Of a DNA stretch of 38,663 nt, positions 1 through 10,560 are shown piece by piece; position 1 is the stretch's first letter, and every line of letters begins with the position of its first letter. The notes below the pieces were generated by a model that searched no databases, was not told the DNA's origin, and worked only from the letters and a program-made list of their open reading frames with translations. The stretch is from Perkinsus olseni (Eukaryota > Perkinsozoa > Perkinsida): assembly GCA_013115125.1 (NCBI GenBank), contig JABANN010000329.1:1-38663 (forward strand). The letters are read 5' to 3'. Both the position numbers and the translations under genes were made by a program.

Positions 1-1
1 A

Positions 2-75
<74 letters not shown>
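1..75. repeat. (AAAG)n simple repeat
   Basis: The window opens with an uninterrupted tetranucleotide AAAG array of about 75 bases. It probably marks a place where assembly or windowing stopped. No coding function is seen. Confidence 0.97.
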
Positions 76-77
<2 letters not shown>

Positions 78-336
78 GGCGCTAAGTTAGCGGCAAGGCT
101 TGAGGGCCGTATGTTGCGGCGGTGCACCGTTGTGTACGTGAGGCATGCTGTGGCGTAGTTGTACAAAGCCAGATACCAGCTTGGGTCGGCCGCCGACCCA
201 AGGGTTGGACGCCGACCGTCGGCGTACGATCTGGTGGGACAGCCGTTTCAAACGGCCCGTTTGCCGTCCATTAAGAACTCTGTCCCTCGCAGGTAGAGAG
301 GTGTATATTTCTGCTCCATATCGCTACGAATCGTAG

Positions 337-682
337 CCCACGAATGATGGTATGTTCCATCTCCTTGCGGAGGCTCTGATTGACAAAGCACATGATATGC
401 CTGACGATGCTGCACAGTACTTAAAGAGTGCCCTGGACACGAAACGGTATGGCTACCCGAACATAGCCGTCACCGTTGAGGGACTGGAGGAACACAGGTT
501 CGTTGGATAACCTTGCGTCGCTCTTCTTTCAAAGTTCGCAATTCAAACCCCCAGTGAATATGCGTGAGTGACAGTGTTTGTAGGTCGTCAATAATACCGT
601 CGGGGCTCTCAAGTCAATCATGTCCAAAGCGTTTGATGGGGGGAGCTTCGACATCGGAATATTGGTACGGGAGGCTTATTGA
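337..682 (+). CDS. 3' part of an unrecognised gene (partial)
   Basis: An open stretch follows a plausible acceptor (…TCGTAG at 336) and reads MFHLLAEALIDKAHDMPDDA and onward to about position 500. A second open stretch in phase 0 follows an acceptor at about 582 (VVNNTVGALKSIMSKAFDGG) and ends at a TGA at 680-682. Both have protein-like composition and could be the last exons of one gene. The donor between them is weak, and I could not trace a coherent 5' end, so the gene is either incomplete at the window edge or decayed. I do not recognise the family. Confidence 0.3.
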
Positions 683-961
683 CTATGTAAGCTGAAGAGT
701 GGCTCAGTCGCTGTGACGGACACCGTGTCGCTGATCACGTAACACTCAGAGACCTGTATTTCCCATCGTCGTTACCACCGAATAGCATGGCAAACGCAAT
801 ATGCGGCATGCATCTCACATGCAGAGCTGCACCTGCTGAAAGCTTCATAGCATGTGAAAGTTGAATTTGTAGACAATTGTGTTCTCATTGCCAGACCATT
901 TCCATAGCTAATTGTGTCCTGTCCCTACCAACAATTCCTGAGCTATGCTATTATCGATTGA
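683..961. other. spacer with no recognised gene
   Basis: I see no convincing exon, RNA gene or repeat here. Confidence 0.4.
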
Positions 962-1381
962 GTGATCTTTGCCCATTCACATATACATTCCATACGTTCC
1001 TATAATATATTTCCTCGGACGTCCTACTCTGCGTTGGTTACATCTGGTAGCAGCTCCTTCATGTCTTCGTCAACTTCAACCCGTGGTGTACTTCATCCTC
1101 CTACTTACAAATTCGGAGATGACTTTATTACTTGGTCTGAACGCTTCAAGCTTATCCTTAAGGTCAATAACTATGATGATGCTAAGGGATTGAAGCTTTT
1201 GCCCTTATATCTCGACCCTACTACATATTCTATTTATCGTGAGCTGGAAGGTTCTGGACCCCTGGCAACACTCGAAGAAGCGTTAAAAGCGTTAACTAAG
1301 GCTCTGAGACCAAGAACGGCAACTATTGCCTCAATTGAATTCACCTCATCGTTGCTCAATCACCTCACGGCTTCTCGCTGA
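962..1381 (+). mobile_element. gag-like fossil of an LTR retrotransposon
   Basis: The open frame has a Ty3-like gag N-terminal pattern: a PPTYKFGDDFITWSERFKL-type segment, then an AKGLKLLPLYLDP-type segment and a YRELEG segment. The only methionine in frame is near 1061. Only this one gag piece is present. I find no protease, reverse transcriptase or integrase nearby and no pair of long terminal repeats, so the element is a broken fragment. Family assignment rests on pattern similarity only; age cannot be judged from one copy. Confidence 0.6.
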
Positions 1382-2078
1382 CCTCAGATTAGCAGAGACA
1401 CCTTAGATTAGTTACTAACCGTTAGTATGATCTGCTCGAAGCCGTCGTGGCTTGTTGTGACACTCTTATCTGGGTCGTTCATTCGGAGGAGTAGTCTTCG
1501 TAGCGCATAGGACAAAACATGCGTATTCTGCTTAGCACGTTAGCAATTATCGAGCACCAAGTGAACAGTGACCAGCTCACCGAGCCCTCGGGAAACACAC
1601 AGTGAGCTGCTCGGTCAAAGCGCAGCAGTCCGCGTGAGCGATACAACGATAACGCACCTGTAGCTGACGTCCACACCGTGCGCGCGACCGACTGCCAGTC
1701 GGCGACTGGTCACATAATATCCATTCTACAGGGTGTCTTAATACGATACGCAATTTATTCTCATATTGTGAGCCCCTTCGACTGATTCCTACTAACAGGG
1801 TCCGACGGTCGTGACGAGCGTTTGCGTGCCAGCAGTGACAGTTTTTCCCCACCCATCTATGAGTTATAGATATGACTCATAGAGAGGTCGTTAGACTATG
1901 ACGAAGCGTGTACCCGACCCGGACACGGAATCAACTTCCTCGAAGGGCGGAAGCCTCGACGATTGAGCTCGGCAACAGCGCAGCATTGCACGGAGTTCGT
2001 CTTTCCGATCGATTTTCCTTCGGGAAAGTCCATTTTCCCGGCCCAACCGCTGCGCCCACAGAGGTTATTCACGCCCTC
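1382..2078. other. spacer and 5' flank of the first secreted-protein gene
   Basis: No gene recognised. An 8-bp inverted repeat, CTATGAGT at 1857-1864 and ACTCATAG at 1875-1882, lies about 200 nt upstream of the next start codon. The last 50 nt before that ATG resemble the 50 nt before the third copy's ATG (both contain a CCCACAGA(A/G)GTTAT core). This points to a shared 5' leader or promoter. Confidence 0.4.
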
Positions 2079-2987
2079 ATGATCGTCAACCGCACTGTCG
2101 GCCTCATCTACCTGACCCTGGCGTTGCTACCGACGACTATCTTCTGTCTGACAAGTCAGAAGCGGAAAGGTCCTTTCACCCCCGACGCCTCCGCGCTCGA
2201 ATATCGCTTGGCCAACTCATCGGATACTCTGGTCACGGATGAGTTACACCCAACTGCCGGAGTATTTCTGGCCATAGACCCGAATAAGAATGTAAGAAGC
2301 CGTCTGGGACTTTCGTCACGATTCTCAGTCGTTCAATCATTCCCTTCATTGATTCGACGTACACCTGGGAACATTACTCAGGTCGTGGTGGGATCTGCCG
2401 AGTTCGGACTTGTAAACAACACGGATGACGACCGTGAGGAAGTGTTTATAACCGAAGGGTACTTGAGGAAAGCTTGGAGACGCCCAGGGCTGCCCTCGAA
2501 GATGCTCGAGAAGTTGCTAGAATACGTAAGCGTCTTCAATTCAGCTCTTCTGAACCGCGCCCCGATTGCGACTTCTCGCCAGTTGGTGATCGGAAAGTCA
2601 CATATCTCTACATTTACAACAGAATAGCACATCGTGGGCAGGATGCGTACCATTGATTAGCGATGTGTATGGCATGGCAAAGCCAATACCCCAACAAGTT
2701 CAGATTCATACTCAGAGGCCTCAAGTCGCCTCTGCATGGGTGCGACTGGGCCGTTCTGACAAGTTCATCAATAACGAGGTCCAGAAAGCTGGTTTCGAGC
2801 GATGCGGTGAGCGGGGCAACGATGAAGGCCTGATCAACGAGGAAGTGATCGTAAGAACTTTATCATCTCAGATTCCAACGATCGAGAATATCGTGATTTC
2901 TGCTTCGAGTTCTCCGATGTCACGGAGAATAATCCACCTGTTGACGTTGGATCTTTCCCTGTCATCCCTGCGCCATCAGACGACTGA
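2079..2987 (+). CDS. secreted GNAT-like protein, tandem copy 1
   Basis: Four exons give a coherent frame: 2079-2291, 2382-2525, 2704-2806 and 2872-2987, about 191 codons. All introns are GT-AG. Residues 1 to about 25 (MIVNRTVGLIYLTLALL…) form a clear signal peptide. The mature part runs ALEYRLANSSDTLVTDE, then VVVGSAEFGLV, then RPGLPSKMLEKLLEY, then WVRLGRSDKFINNEVQKAGF. This order matches a GNAT N-acetyltransferase fold: an N-terminal strand, a VVG strand, an acetyl-CoA pyrophosphate-loop-like helix start (PGLPSKML), and a C-terminal FY/F…GF motif. GNAT membership is my inference; no substrate can be named. Boundaries are supported by two paralogues downstream with identical intron positions and phases. 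The frame is open upstream to 1908, but I chose the ATG that starts the signal peptide. Confidence 0.8.
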
Positions 2988-3618
2988 GGTGGGCTGGAAA
3001 AAAGATTCTATGTGAAGGATGAGATGTTTGCATGATGTTGTTCCCTGGGCTCATCGTTGAGAGTCCCTGAATCCAATGGTCTACGCTTTGGTTACCAGAG
3101 TTCGGTAGCACGGGATTGGGGCATTCGACGGCGTCGAATGCCGGGACGCGTAGGCTCTCCATACTGTAGCCCTGGCGACCAGAGAACAGTGTTCTCAGAA
3201 CACTGAAGGAATCCGAGCGGGAGCGATCCCAGGAAACCTTTTCACGATGTAACAGACCTCGGTCGATCCGTCCAGTCGGTCTATACGAGACCGATCTTTG
3301 GCAAGAGCCTTATGAGCCAGCGCCTGCCATCTCGCTGTGTGTGTTTGAACGACTTATTCTTAAAGACGACCTCTCGGACATGACATACTTAGTACGTCAT
3401 ACTACTGACATGCCACTTATACTCACCAGGTCATTGGCCTCCTCTCTTCATTCGGACTCGAATCAGTCCTAGCCGGAAGAGAAGATACGGTACCTTATAT
3501 ACCGCCTTCGAGTCCACTACGCCTGCCAGCGCCGCGGCGCGAAGCTCGTTTTTCCGATCAATCCACCCTCGTGCACACTAATATTTTCCACCACTCTCAC
3601 ATAAGCTAGCAGCACCCT
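2988..3618. other. intergenic region with three perfect short inverted repeats
   Basis: No gene seen. Three hairpin-forming sequences lie within 175 nt: GCATTCGAC-GGC-GTCGAATGC at 3121-3141, GAGAACA-G-TGTTCTC at 3183-3197, and TCGGTCT-ATACG-AGACCGA at 3276-3294. They lie downstream of copy 1 and upstream of copy 2 of the secreted family, so they could be 3'-end or control elements. Function unknown. Confidence 0.5.
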
Positions 3619-4533
3619 ATGGTTGCTAATCGCCCCAGTCGCCTCATCTGCCTGGTCTCGGCGCTGATGCCGGCAACCATCAGTTTGACGAGCCAGCAAC
3701 AAAGCAGTGCCTTCATTCCCGATGTCTCTAAGCTCGAATATCGCTTGGCCGAACCATCTGATGTTCTCATTACGAATAAGGTTAACCCGACAGCTGGACT
3801 GTTCGTGGCAGTTGTGCCCAAGCGGAACGTAAAGAGCAGGCCCTGCTCAGCAGGGCGTTTAATCTGGTGACCCTTATTGCAGAAGGATCCTTTCAGGTGG
3901 TTGTGGGGTCTGCTGAGTTCGGTCTCGTCGCTAACACAGAAGGCAGCGGGGAGAAAGTGTTTATCACCGAGGGTAATTTGAGGGAGCATTTCATGCACCC
4001 AGGACTCGCTTCCAAGATGCTTAAGAAGCTGCTGGAATACGTAAGTCTATCTCTTTTCAACTTTTTAGAAATTGAGACTATCAACTTTGGAATCTTGGGT
4101 TCTAACCATCTAGCTCAGTACGGTATGGGGTGCACTCAGTTCCGTCATAGTTGAGATCGACAAGCTCTGTTTTCGAGCTCCCTGCGTTCGGCTAAATGCA
4201 CGAACATATCGAATAACCCCCGTGATCAGATCCATAGTGAGAGGCGTCGAGTGACCAAAGCCTGGATACGCGTGCGTCGCTCCGACGAGTTCTTCACCAG
4301 CGAGGTTACGGAGGCCGGCTTCCAACGTTGCGGTAAGCTAAGTGACAAGGAAATTCTATGTGTCATCATCAGTGCCGGTGAATGTAGGTTCCAGCGACAG
4401 GGAATGGCTTAATTTCTGTTACCGATTCCCTCACAGCACGAACAAGAATCCTGTGAGCTGGATCATGCCGAAGATCCAGGCTGGTGGCAGTAAGTCTTTC
4501 CCTATTATCGACGCGCCCTCAGACTTCCACTGA
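3619..4533 (+). CDS. secreted GNAT-like protein, tandem copy 2
   Basis: Exons are 3619-3828, 3897-4040, 4230-4332 and 4388-4533, all in phase, about 200 codons. The first residues (MVANRPSRLICLVSALMPAT) are a signal peptide, less similar to copies 1 and 3 than those are to each other. The conserved core is present: KLEYRLAEPSDVLITNK, VVVGSAEFGLV, HPGLASKMLKKLLEY, WIRVRRSDEFFTSEVTEAGF, RC. Exons 2 and 3 have exactly the same lengths as in copy 1 (144 and 103 nt). The C-terminal exon is longer and ends …FPIIDAPSDFH, where the siblings end …VIPAPSDD and …VIPTPSDE. The gene appears intact. It is probably secreted; activity is unproven. Confidence 0.8.
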
Positions 4534-4649
4534 ACGAGGGAGATTGCACGTATGAGAGGAGATGTTCTGCACGACGTTGTCGGTTGTTCGTTCGATCGCG
4601 CGCTTGTGTAAAGAGTCCTTCAATCTAGCGGCCTGCATTCCCTATCAAA

Positions 4650-4889
4650 ATGCGCAAGGCGGTCTCCGAGGAGGGAGCTCAGAAGCTTCAAGCCGAAGCC
4701 TCAAACGCGCAGGCAAATGACACTTGCGTACGGACTCGGCCTGGCCGTTATTCTGAAGTAAAAAATTCCCTTGTAAGAATGCTTAAAAGAATGACAGACG
4801 CTTTCGAAAATCATCCGTACGTAAATATCTCTGGATCAGAAATTCCGGTGCCCTGTGAAGACATCCTCCACCTCACGGGCTGCCACTAG
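4650..4889 (+). CDS. hypothetical 79-residue protein
   Basis: A continuous frame begins MRKAVSEEGAQKLQAEASNA and ends PCEDILHLTGCH. The composition is protein-like (charged, helix-friendly start), but there is no recognisable domain or signal peptide. It lies between the second and third secreted-family copies. It could be a real small gene, an exon of a larger gene or a chance frame. Confidence 0.25.
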   Translation: MRKAVSEEGAQKLQAEASNAQANDTCVRTRPGRYSEVKNSLVRMLKRMTDAFENHPYVNISGSEIPVPCEDILHLTGCH

Positions 4890-5551
4890 GGTAACCTTCC
4901 AAACTTCAAACAGTCCGGATCGAACCGAAGACCTTTAGTTGGAGATAATGGCAATAAATAATTTCATCATCCGGGAATGGCTGTATCTCGATCTTTGCGT
5001 ATACAGACTCTGCTAACTCCGACTGGCGATTTGCGATCGAGGTTTTCCCCTTTCGAAAGAAAAAGTGAGCTCGCGTAGCCCTTGCTCCATTGCCACTGTG
5101 GCGACCCACATCTGCGCTCGGGATAGATCACTAACGTATCGCCGAGCTCAGCAGCTCGAACCATTCTCAAATCGACAATCTGAGGACCTCAGATCTTAGA
5201 CTGAGAACATCCCGGTTGAAGGCTTTTGTGTACTAGAATGGTTAGTGAACTTCTAGTGATGATTAGCTGATGAATCACTGTTGTCTCGTAGCACAGTTTA
5301 GCACCCTATACTCAGGCGGCCCAAACAGTCAAGAGCCTGATTACCTCCATCGCGGAAATGAAGAAGATGGAAAATGACTCAGCCGTGCACCGTGCAATCT
5401 GAGAGGTGAGTGTGGCGCTTTGACACCCTCGCTCTCAATTCCTGCATAAATCAGAACTGCACGAATTTCACCATTCCAATAGATGCGTCTTCGAGCACAT
5501 TCGTTCTTCCCGGCCCACCCGCTGCCCCCACAGAAGTTATCGTCGCCCCTC
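4890..5551. other. spacer before the third secreted-family copy
   Basis: No convincing exon chain on either strand. Two overlapping - strand frames (4906-5170) are open but have no splice or family support. The final 60 nt (from about 5490) resemble the leader of copy 1 and are likely 5' UTR of copy 3. Confidence 0.35.
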
Positions 5552-6377
5552 ATGATCGCTAACCGCGCTGCCGGCCTTATCTACCTGACCCTGGTGTTGC
5601 TACAGGCGACCGTCTTCTGCTTGACAGAAGCAGAAGTCAGAAGCAGAAGGGTCCCCTCACTCCTGACCCCTCCAAGCTTGAATATCGCTTGGGTGAACCA
5701 TCCGATATTCTGATCGCGGATAAGGAATACCCTACCGCTGGACTATTCGTTGCAGTTGACCCGAAGGATCATGTGAGCAGCCATCGACAGCCCGGCACTT
5801 GATTGCTGGCTACACTCATTCTGTTCGTTTACGGAGGAATCCTTCAGGTTGTGGTGGGGTCTGCCGAGTTCGGTCTCGTTGAGAATGAGAGCCCTGAGGA
5901 AGTGTATATAACCGAAGGGAAATTGAAGAAAGAGTGGGAGCTCCCAGGCCTTCCCGCAAAGATGCTCAAGAAGCTTCTAGAATACGTAAGTCCACTCATC
6001 CTCACAAGTCGTGGTCGCATCCGTTCTCAACCTGCCACGAACCAAGGTCGACCTAAGATACGCCTCCGTCTAACAGCGGCGATGTAGCCGAGCTGCAGTT
6101 ATAGCGATGCTGCTCAGATCGAGGAGAAAAGGCCTCAAGTCGCCATGGCATGGACAGAAGTGGAACGCGACGACAAGTTCTACACCAAGGAGCTCAAGAA
6201 GGCCGGCTTCAAGCGCTGCGGTAGGTGTAGCCACGATAGCGAAGTTGTATAACGATGATGCTCGCAGATTCCGACGATTTCGAGTACCGTACTTTCTGCT
6301 ACGAATTCCGCCAGAAGGAACCCCCGGCTGTTGGTAGTGAACCCTTTCCCGTTATCCCTACCCCTTCCGACGAGTAG
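5552..6377 (+). CDS. secreted GNAT-like protein, tandem copy 3, frameshifted in exon 1
   Basis: The same four-exon layout is kept: 5552-5772, 5848-5985, 6118-6220 and 6268-6377. The signal peptide MIANRAAGLIYLTLVLLQAT is closest to copy 1. The core is VVVGSAEFGLV, LPGLPAKMLKKLLEY, WTEVERDDKFYTKELKKAGF, KRC. Exon 1 is 8 nt longer than in copy 1, because GAAGCAGA is added next to a very similar AAGTCAGAAGCAGAAG stretch at about 5626-5650. This puts the signal peptide and the rest of the protein in different frames. Exons 2 to 4 stay open and well conserved. The gene may be a recent pseudogene, or the reference may carry a sequencing error in the repetitive stretch. A genuine 11-nt intron would be needed to restore the frame, which I consider unlikely. 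Confidence 0.7.
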
Positions 6378-7179
6378 ATCGGAAAGGCACTGCATGGCAC
6401 CAACGATGAGATGTTCCGAATGATGTTTGATGTCGAAACTGTTTCACTGTTGAGTGGTGTGAAACAGATCGCAGCCAAAACACTGAGTAGTCGTAGGCTT
6501 TTCACCAGTTTGCAAAGTGTGTGTCGCAACCACTGGCGATAACACTACCACTAGAGATGTGGTAAAGCGAGAGAGTCTTACCATCTGTGTAAAGCTAACG
6601 CAAAGAATTATGGGCGCGCCACAATAACCAATGCACAGCAATAAGAGAGACCTTATCGACTCTAACATCGATTAAAATGTCTTCGAAGTTCGGTATACTT
6701 TGGTTGTGAGATCGTATTCGATAAGTTGTGAGTGGCGTGGCCTACGTCCAATGAACCCCTCTGAAGCAATAGTTACAACCGCCTACCGGCCGCCATCGTT
6801 ATTATGATGCAAGAGAGAATGAAAGACATCATCGGCATATCCGGCTAGCCGAAAAGGCAGTAGCTGGCAACCAGCAGACGTGGATCCTTCAATGAGTTTC
6901 AATGCGTAACCATTCAAGTCTGGTCGTCCAGAAACCAAATACTTTCCGACGCTACAACGGAGCGTCCGTTCCGCTCACGTCGAGACTGACAACGCTCCGC
7001 TAAAGATTGACAGGCTTTGCCTTTTCGTAAGTTCACGACTGGGGTCGCTCGAGACTCAACACAAGCGACCAACCCCTAGAAACGTCGACGACTCAGTAAT
7101 AGTCTCAAATGAATCGATAATTGCCTCACACATGGCGAGGTCACTGCGTAGTGACAGAAAGATACCCGTCACCAAGGGC
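6378..7179. other. intergenic region between the + strand array and the - strand cluster
   Basis: This is where the transcription direction changes from + (secreted array) to - (cluster); the two sides converge here. No exon chain, RNA gene or repeat could be supported. Confidence 0.4.
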
Positions 7180-8051
7180 TCACGCCTGCCAACCGTCTAC
7201 TCGACATTCAATCTTATATCGTTTCTCCGATATATATCTCTCCATCACTTTCGTGAGCATCGTGGCCGACTTCAAATCCTCATTCCTACAGGGACTCAGG
7301 TCCAACTCCATGTCTGGCTTGTACGGGACACTGTTGGTTGCCCCTCGACGAGAGAAATTCTTGTAAACCTGCGGAGAATGATCAACCCGACCACCAACTC
7401 GCGCGCGGCACTCCTCTCCGCATCACGAGTATCATCGCGTGACAACGTAGACCGGAAACCCTTCACGATTGCGCGATGTCTCTATAATAGATACACATAA
7501 CGAGAAATCGAAATTCTATTTCTCCCACACGGAAGACGTATGCTTCGCTTCTCGACATGAGTGATGAATTTTCGGAATGAGTATCAGCGATTAGCCATTC
7601 ACTCATCCAGAATCATGGCAGCCTACTTGATAATTATCATCCGACTCTCCAACAGAGTGATAGTTATCCAGCCGACAGTCGACGGCATTTTCCAGGAACA
7701 GATTCATCGTGAAGATCGCCACGTGTTTGTTAACAAGGGGTTCAAACAGGACGGCCGTCCGAGCTCGAGTTCTGTATTCGAGAACCGTCTTCCCGAACAC
7801 TCGCAGCTCGAAGATTTTGCCGTAGTCCTTGGCGAAGTACTCAATGTTGTTCAAGACCTTCAGCCAGTACCCCGGCCTTTTCGCAAGGTCCTGATGATAT
7901 GCAAAATCGATCACGCGATCGATTAGGGAACTCCGCCTACCTCGGGGAAGAGCCTGTCCTTAAACTCGAAGTGGAAATCCTTCTCCATAGCAGGGCAAAC
8001 CTGGAAAATCGCCCATAGTATCAGAACGGCTACATACACACAAAGGGGCAT
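7180..8051 (-). CDS. small secreted orphan protein
   Basis: Three exons in phase: 8051-7941, 7890-7627 and 7368-7180 (stop TGA at 7182-7180), 187 residues. The first 21 residues, MPLCVYVAVLILWAIFQVCP, are a strong signal peptide. The mature part begins MEKDFHFEFKDRLFPE and continues DLAKRPGYWLKVLNNIEYFA, rich in aromatic and charged residues. The C-terminal exon ends RYKIECRVDGWQA. Mature cysteines are few (…VDCRLD, SPCRNED and IECRVD), so it is not a typical Cys-rich effector. The first intron is 50 nt; the second is about 258 nt, long for this window and possibly hiding another small exon. I do not recognise the family. It is the last gene of the - strand cluster. Secretion is inferred from the N-terminus. 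Confidence 0.6.
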
Positions 8052-8459
8052 AACCAAATCCTTCACATCAGTACAGCCTCCGCGTTATTCTCTATCCCAT
8101 TCGGTGCAGCATCGAAGCGCGGATCCGTGGATGATACAAGTTTTACATACAAGAATGGGTAAAGACAAGTATTGGCAATACAAGTTGTATTCATACACGT
8201 TGACGTAAGGCATCAGCCTGCTACGAGTTTTGAATACGAATGTCGCGCTCCTCACACTAACGTTGGTTCTACATCGCTCAAAGCGTTTCGCAGGCTCCGG
8301 TTGCCCTCGGGAAGAGCTCTCCAAATGCAACCCAGCATGCGAACATTCAACCATGAATGTACACATGGCTCGAGTACGATCAGAAAGGGCATGTGCTAGC
8401 GGCTTACCGCACATCAACGCGGTCTACTGCGCGAAGGCTCACCAATTTCTACTCGAGAG

Positions 8460-8953
8460 TCAGAGCACTCGTGACGAGTACTGCAAGAAAGGAGGCAGCA
8501 GCTCATCCCCTTGCTCACCTTGGCTGGGTAGTGCATGCCCTGGAACGTCATCTTCCTGTCTGTAGCTGAGATGCACCGTTCGCACTCTTCTCGAGTGGCG
8601 TATCTTATCCACCCGTAACCAGCTCCGGCATAATCTCGGCGACCTCTTTTACACTTGACCTGATATCTTTCTGTAACAACAGTCGAACGACGATTGAGAA
8701 ACGACTGTGGAATGGCCTATTGCCCTAGTAGCCGCAGGAGTATCTCACCTTGGCCTCCTGCACTTCGCCGAATTTAGAAAACGCTTCCTTCAAATCATCC
8801 TCGCTGTAGCTCCTCGGGAAGCCATACACGAACAGTATCGTCGCCATATCGATGTAGTGGTCATCCTGAAGCATCACCATCAGTCCGCCAACTTCCAAGC
8901 TCTTGCCCTCGATCAGCGGTATAAAGTCCTGATAGCTCAGCCCAGTGCACTTC
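8460..8953 (-). CDS. single-RRM RNA-binding protein
   Basis: Exons at 8953-8749, 8659-8519 and 8480-8460 join in phase 0 and end YSSRVL-stop. The domain is a canonical RRM: ILFVYGF as RNP2, the helix SEDDLKEAFSKFGEVQEAKV, RNP1 as GYGWIRY, then a second helix TREECERCI. RNP1 has Trp where Phe or Tyr is usual. The likely start is MATILFVYGFP at 8847 or the in-frame ATG at 8880. An upstream open stretch to 8953 follows an acceptor but needs an unidentified phase-2 exon. From the Met at 8847 it would be an 87-residue, RRM-only protein, like small alveolate splicing or poly(A)-associated factors. The exact partner RNA is unknown. Confidence 0.65.
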
Positions 8954-9358
8954 CTGCTGTGGCCAAGAATACGCAATTTCACTTCGACTCACACTCAGAA
9001 TAAATGCAAGTATCGATATATAAGCATGTGAAGAGCACTAGGAGAGGGAACAGGGAATGTCCCTCCCTAGCCGAAGACCGTATCTCAAGTACGAGGACAG
9101 GTTGGCACTTCCCACCATGGTCTAAGAACGACAGTTTTACTTAACAACCCGATATACCCGGAGCAAGCTGGTTGCAGAGAATGAAGGAATCTTAGGTTGA
9201 TGAAGAGCGCATACATTATAGTCCACAGTATAGCCAACGCACACGAAGGCTTAACGTTGCTGCCTAGTTACGACGTCCGAAAGGTGGTAAAATTCTCGTT
9301 AGCTAACAGCCACGCGAGAATAAATGAGGGACCGTGGAGCCGGGTTCGACAAGAAAGC

Positions 9359-10283
9359 CTATCTTACCTTATGAGGTCCAGGAAGCTCGCACGACTTGAA
9401 TGATGGTCGAGGTCCTGAGCAAGATACGCCATACCTTCGCTGCGTCCAGCAGCTCGGCAGCAGCCAGCCCGCACAGTGAAGAATATCCACACCCTACCTT
9501 TTCCGTATTGCTTGAACCCATACCACTCCCCGGTGAACCTTCGCCAGTCGGGATGATACTCTATCCGGCTCCAGTCCACCACGGGCTTGTTCCGAGCCTT
9601 TCCTTCCTTCCATTCCCGTCCCCATCCACCACCACCGCCACGACGATTCTTCCATTCCAACTGTCGTCCGCCCGCTCCCGACTCGCCACCTTTGTTTTTC
9701 CAATACCACTCCTCCCCATAATTCTTAGACTTCTCCCAGTCGTCCCAATCATCGTGGCGAATCTCCTCGGGCTGTCGAGCTTTGGGTTCTTCCGGAGTGA
9801 AACTCTGCTTCGCGCCGCGGTCCTCCTGTCGCTCCGGCGAGTCGCCTTTTCCCCGTGGTTTTCGATCAAAAACCAGCCACCTGGTTCCACCACCCTACAA
9901 GGAGAAGCATCCGGCAAAGCAGCGACGAGCAACCCAGGGACACCCAGTGAGCGCACGAAATGAAGATGAAGGATTCCACCCGCCCACCGACCTGTGAATC
10001 GTCCGATGCACGAACAAACGTCAAGGTCTGGAAATTAGAGTTGAAACATCCTGAAAAAAGGACACGCTCCTCCTTGTCCTCATCGCGATGATTCCTTGGC
10101 TACGCCACGCTGAGTTTTGGATTCTTCCAGTCTACTGTTCTTCAATGTTCAATTCCTCCGCCCAATGGAGAAGGATAAGTTGAGCTTTCGTACATCATGA
10201 CCCACGCCACCATCCCATGAGACTGGTATCCTCACGTCATCCCGAGTATCGCCCACACACACGAGAATTCGAGGCCTTCTCAT
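9359..10283 (-). CDS. Trp- and charge-rich protein of unknown function
   Basis: A coherent chain is 10283-10236 (MRRPRILVCVGDTRDD), 10099-9992, 9894-9498 and 9414-9359, about 202 residues. Introns are GT-AG and phases agree. The middle of the protein has repeated Trp in charged and Gly-rich surroundings: DDWDDWEKSKNYGEEWYW, then EWKNRRGGGGGWGREWK, then DWSRIEYHPDWRRF, then GEWYGFKQYGKG. No catalytic domain is seen. The composition suggests a nucleic-acid-binding or scaffold protein. The first exon's donor at 10236 is uncertain, since the frame stays open for 29 more codons. The last exon also ends at a good GTAAGA donor, so the gene may continue toward the RRM exons; I could not make phases fit. 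Confidence 0.5.
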
Positions 10284-10560
10284 TCTACTGCTGCGCTGCC
10301 GGCACGGCACAACAGAGCGAAGCACACTGAGAAGTCACTGCGAAATGGAGTGGAAAAGTTTTATCAAAAAATTCAGAAAAGATTTACCTTCTGTCAGCTG
10401 CCTTGAGGCGCCCCTCGCCACCGTCGACCTCAGATCTTCCAAGCTCACCAAATCCGTGTAGAAGTAGTTATTCAAATGCCGTGGCTCAGGCCTAATAGAA
10501 AGATATCTTCTCAACCACGGAAGATACAAAATAGGTCAAGTTGAAGGCTGTCATGTAACC

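Noticed and set aside
962-1381. complete LTR retrotransposon
   Set aside because: Only a gag-like piece is present; no other retroelement parts or terminal repeats were found nearby.
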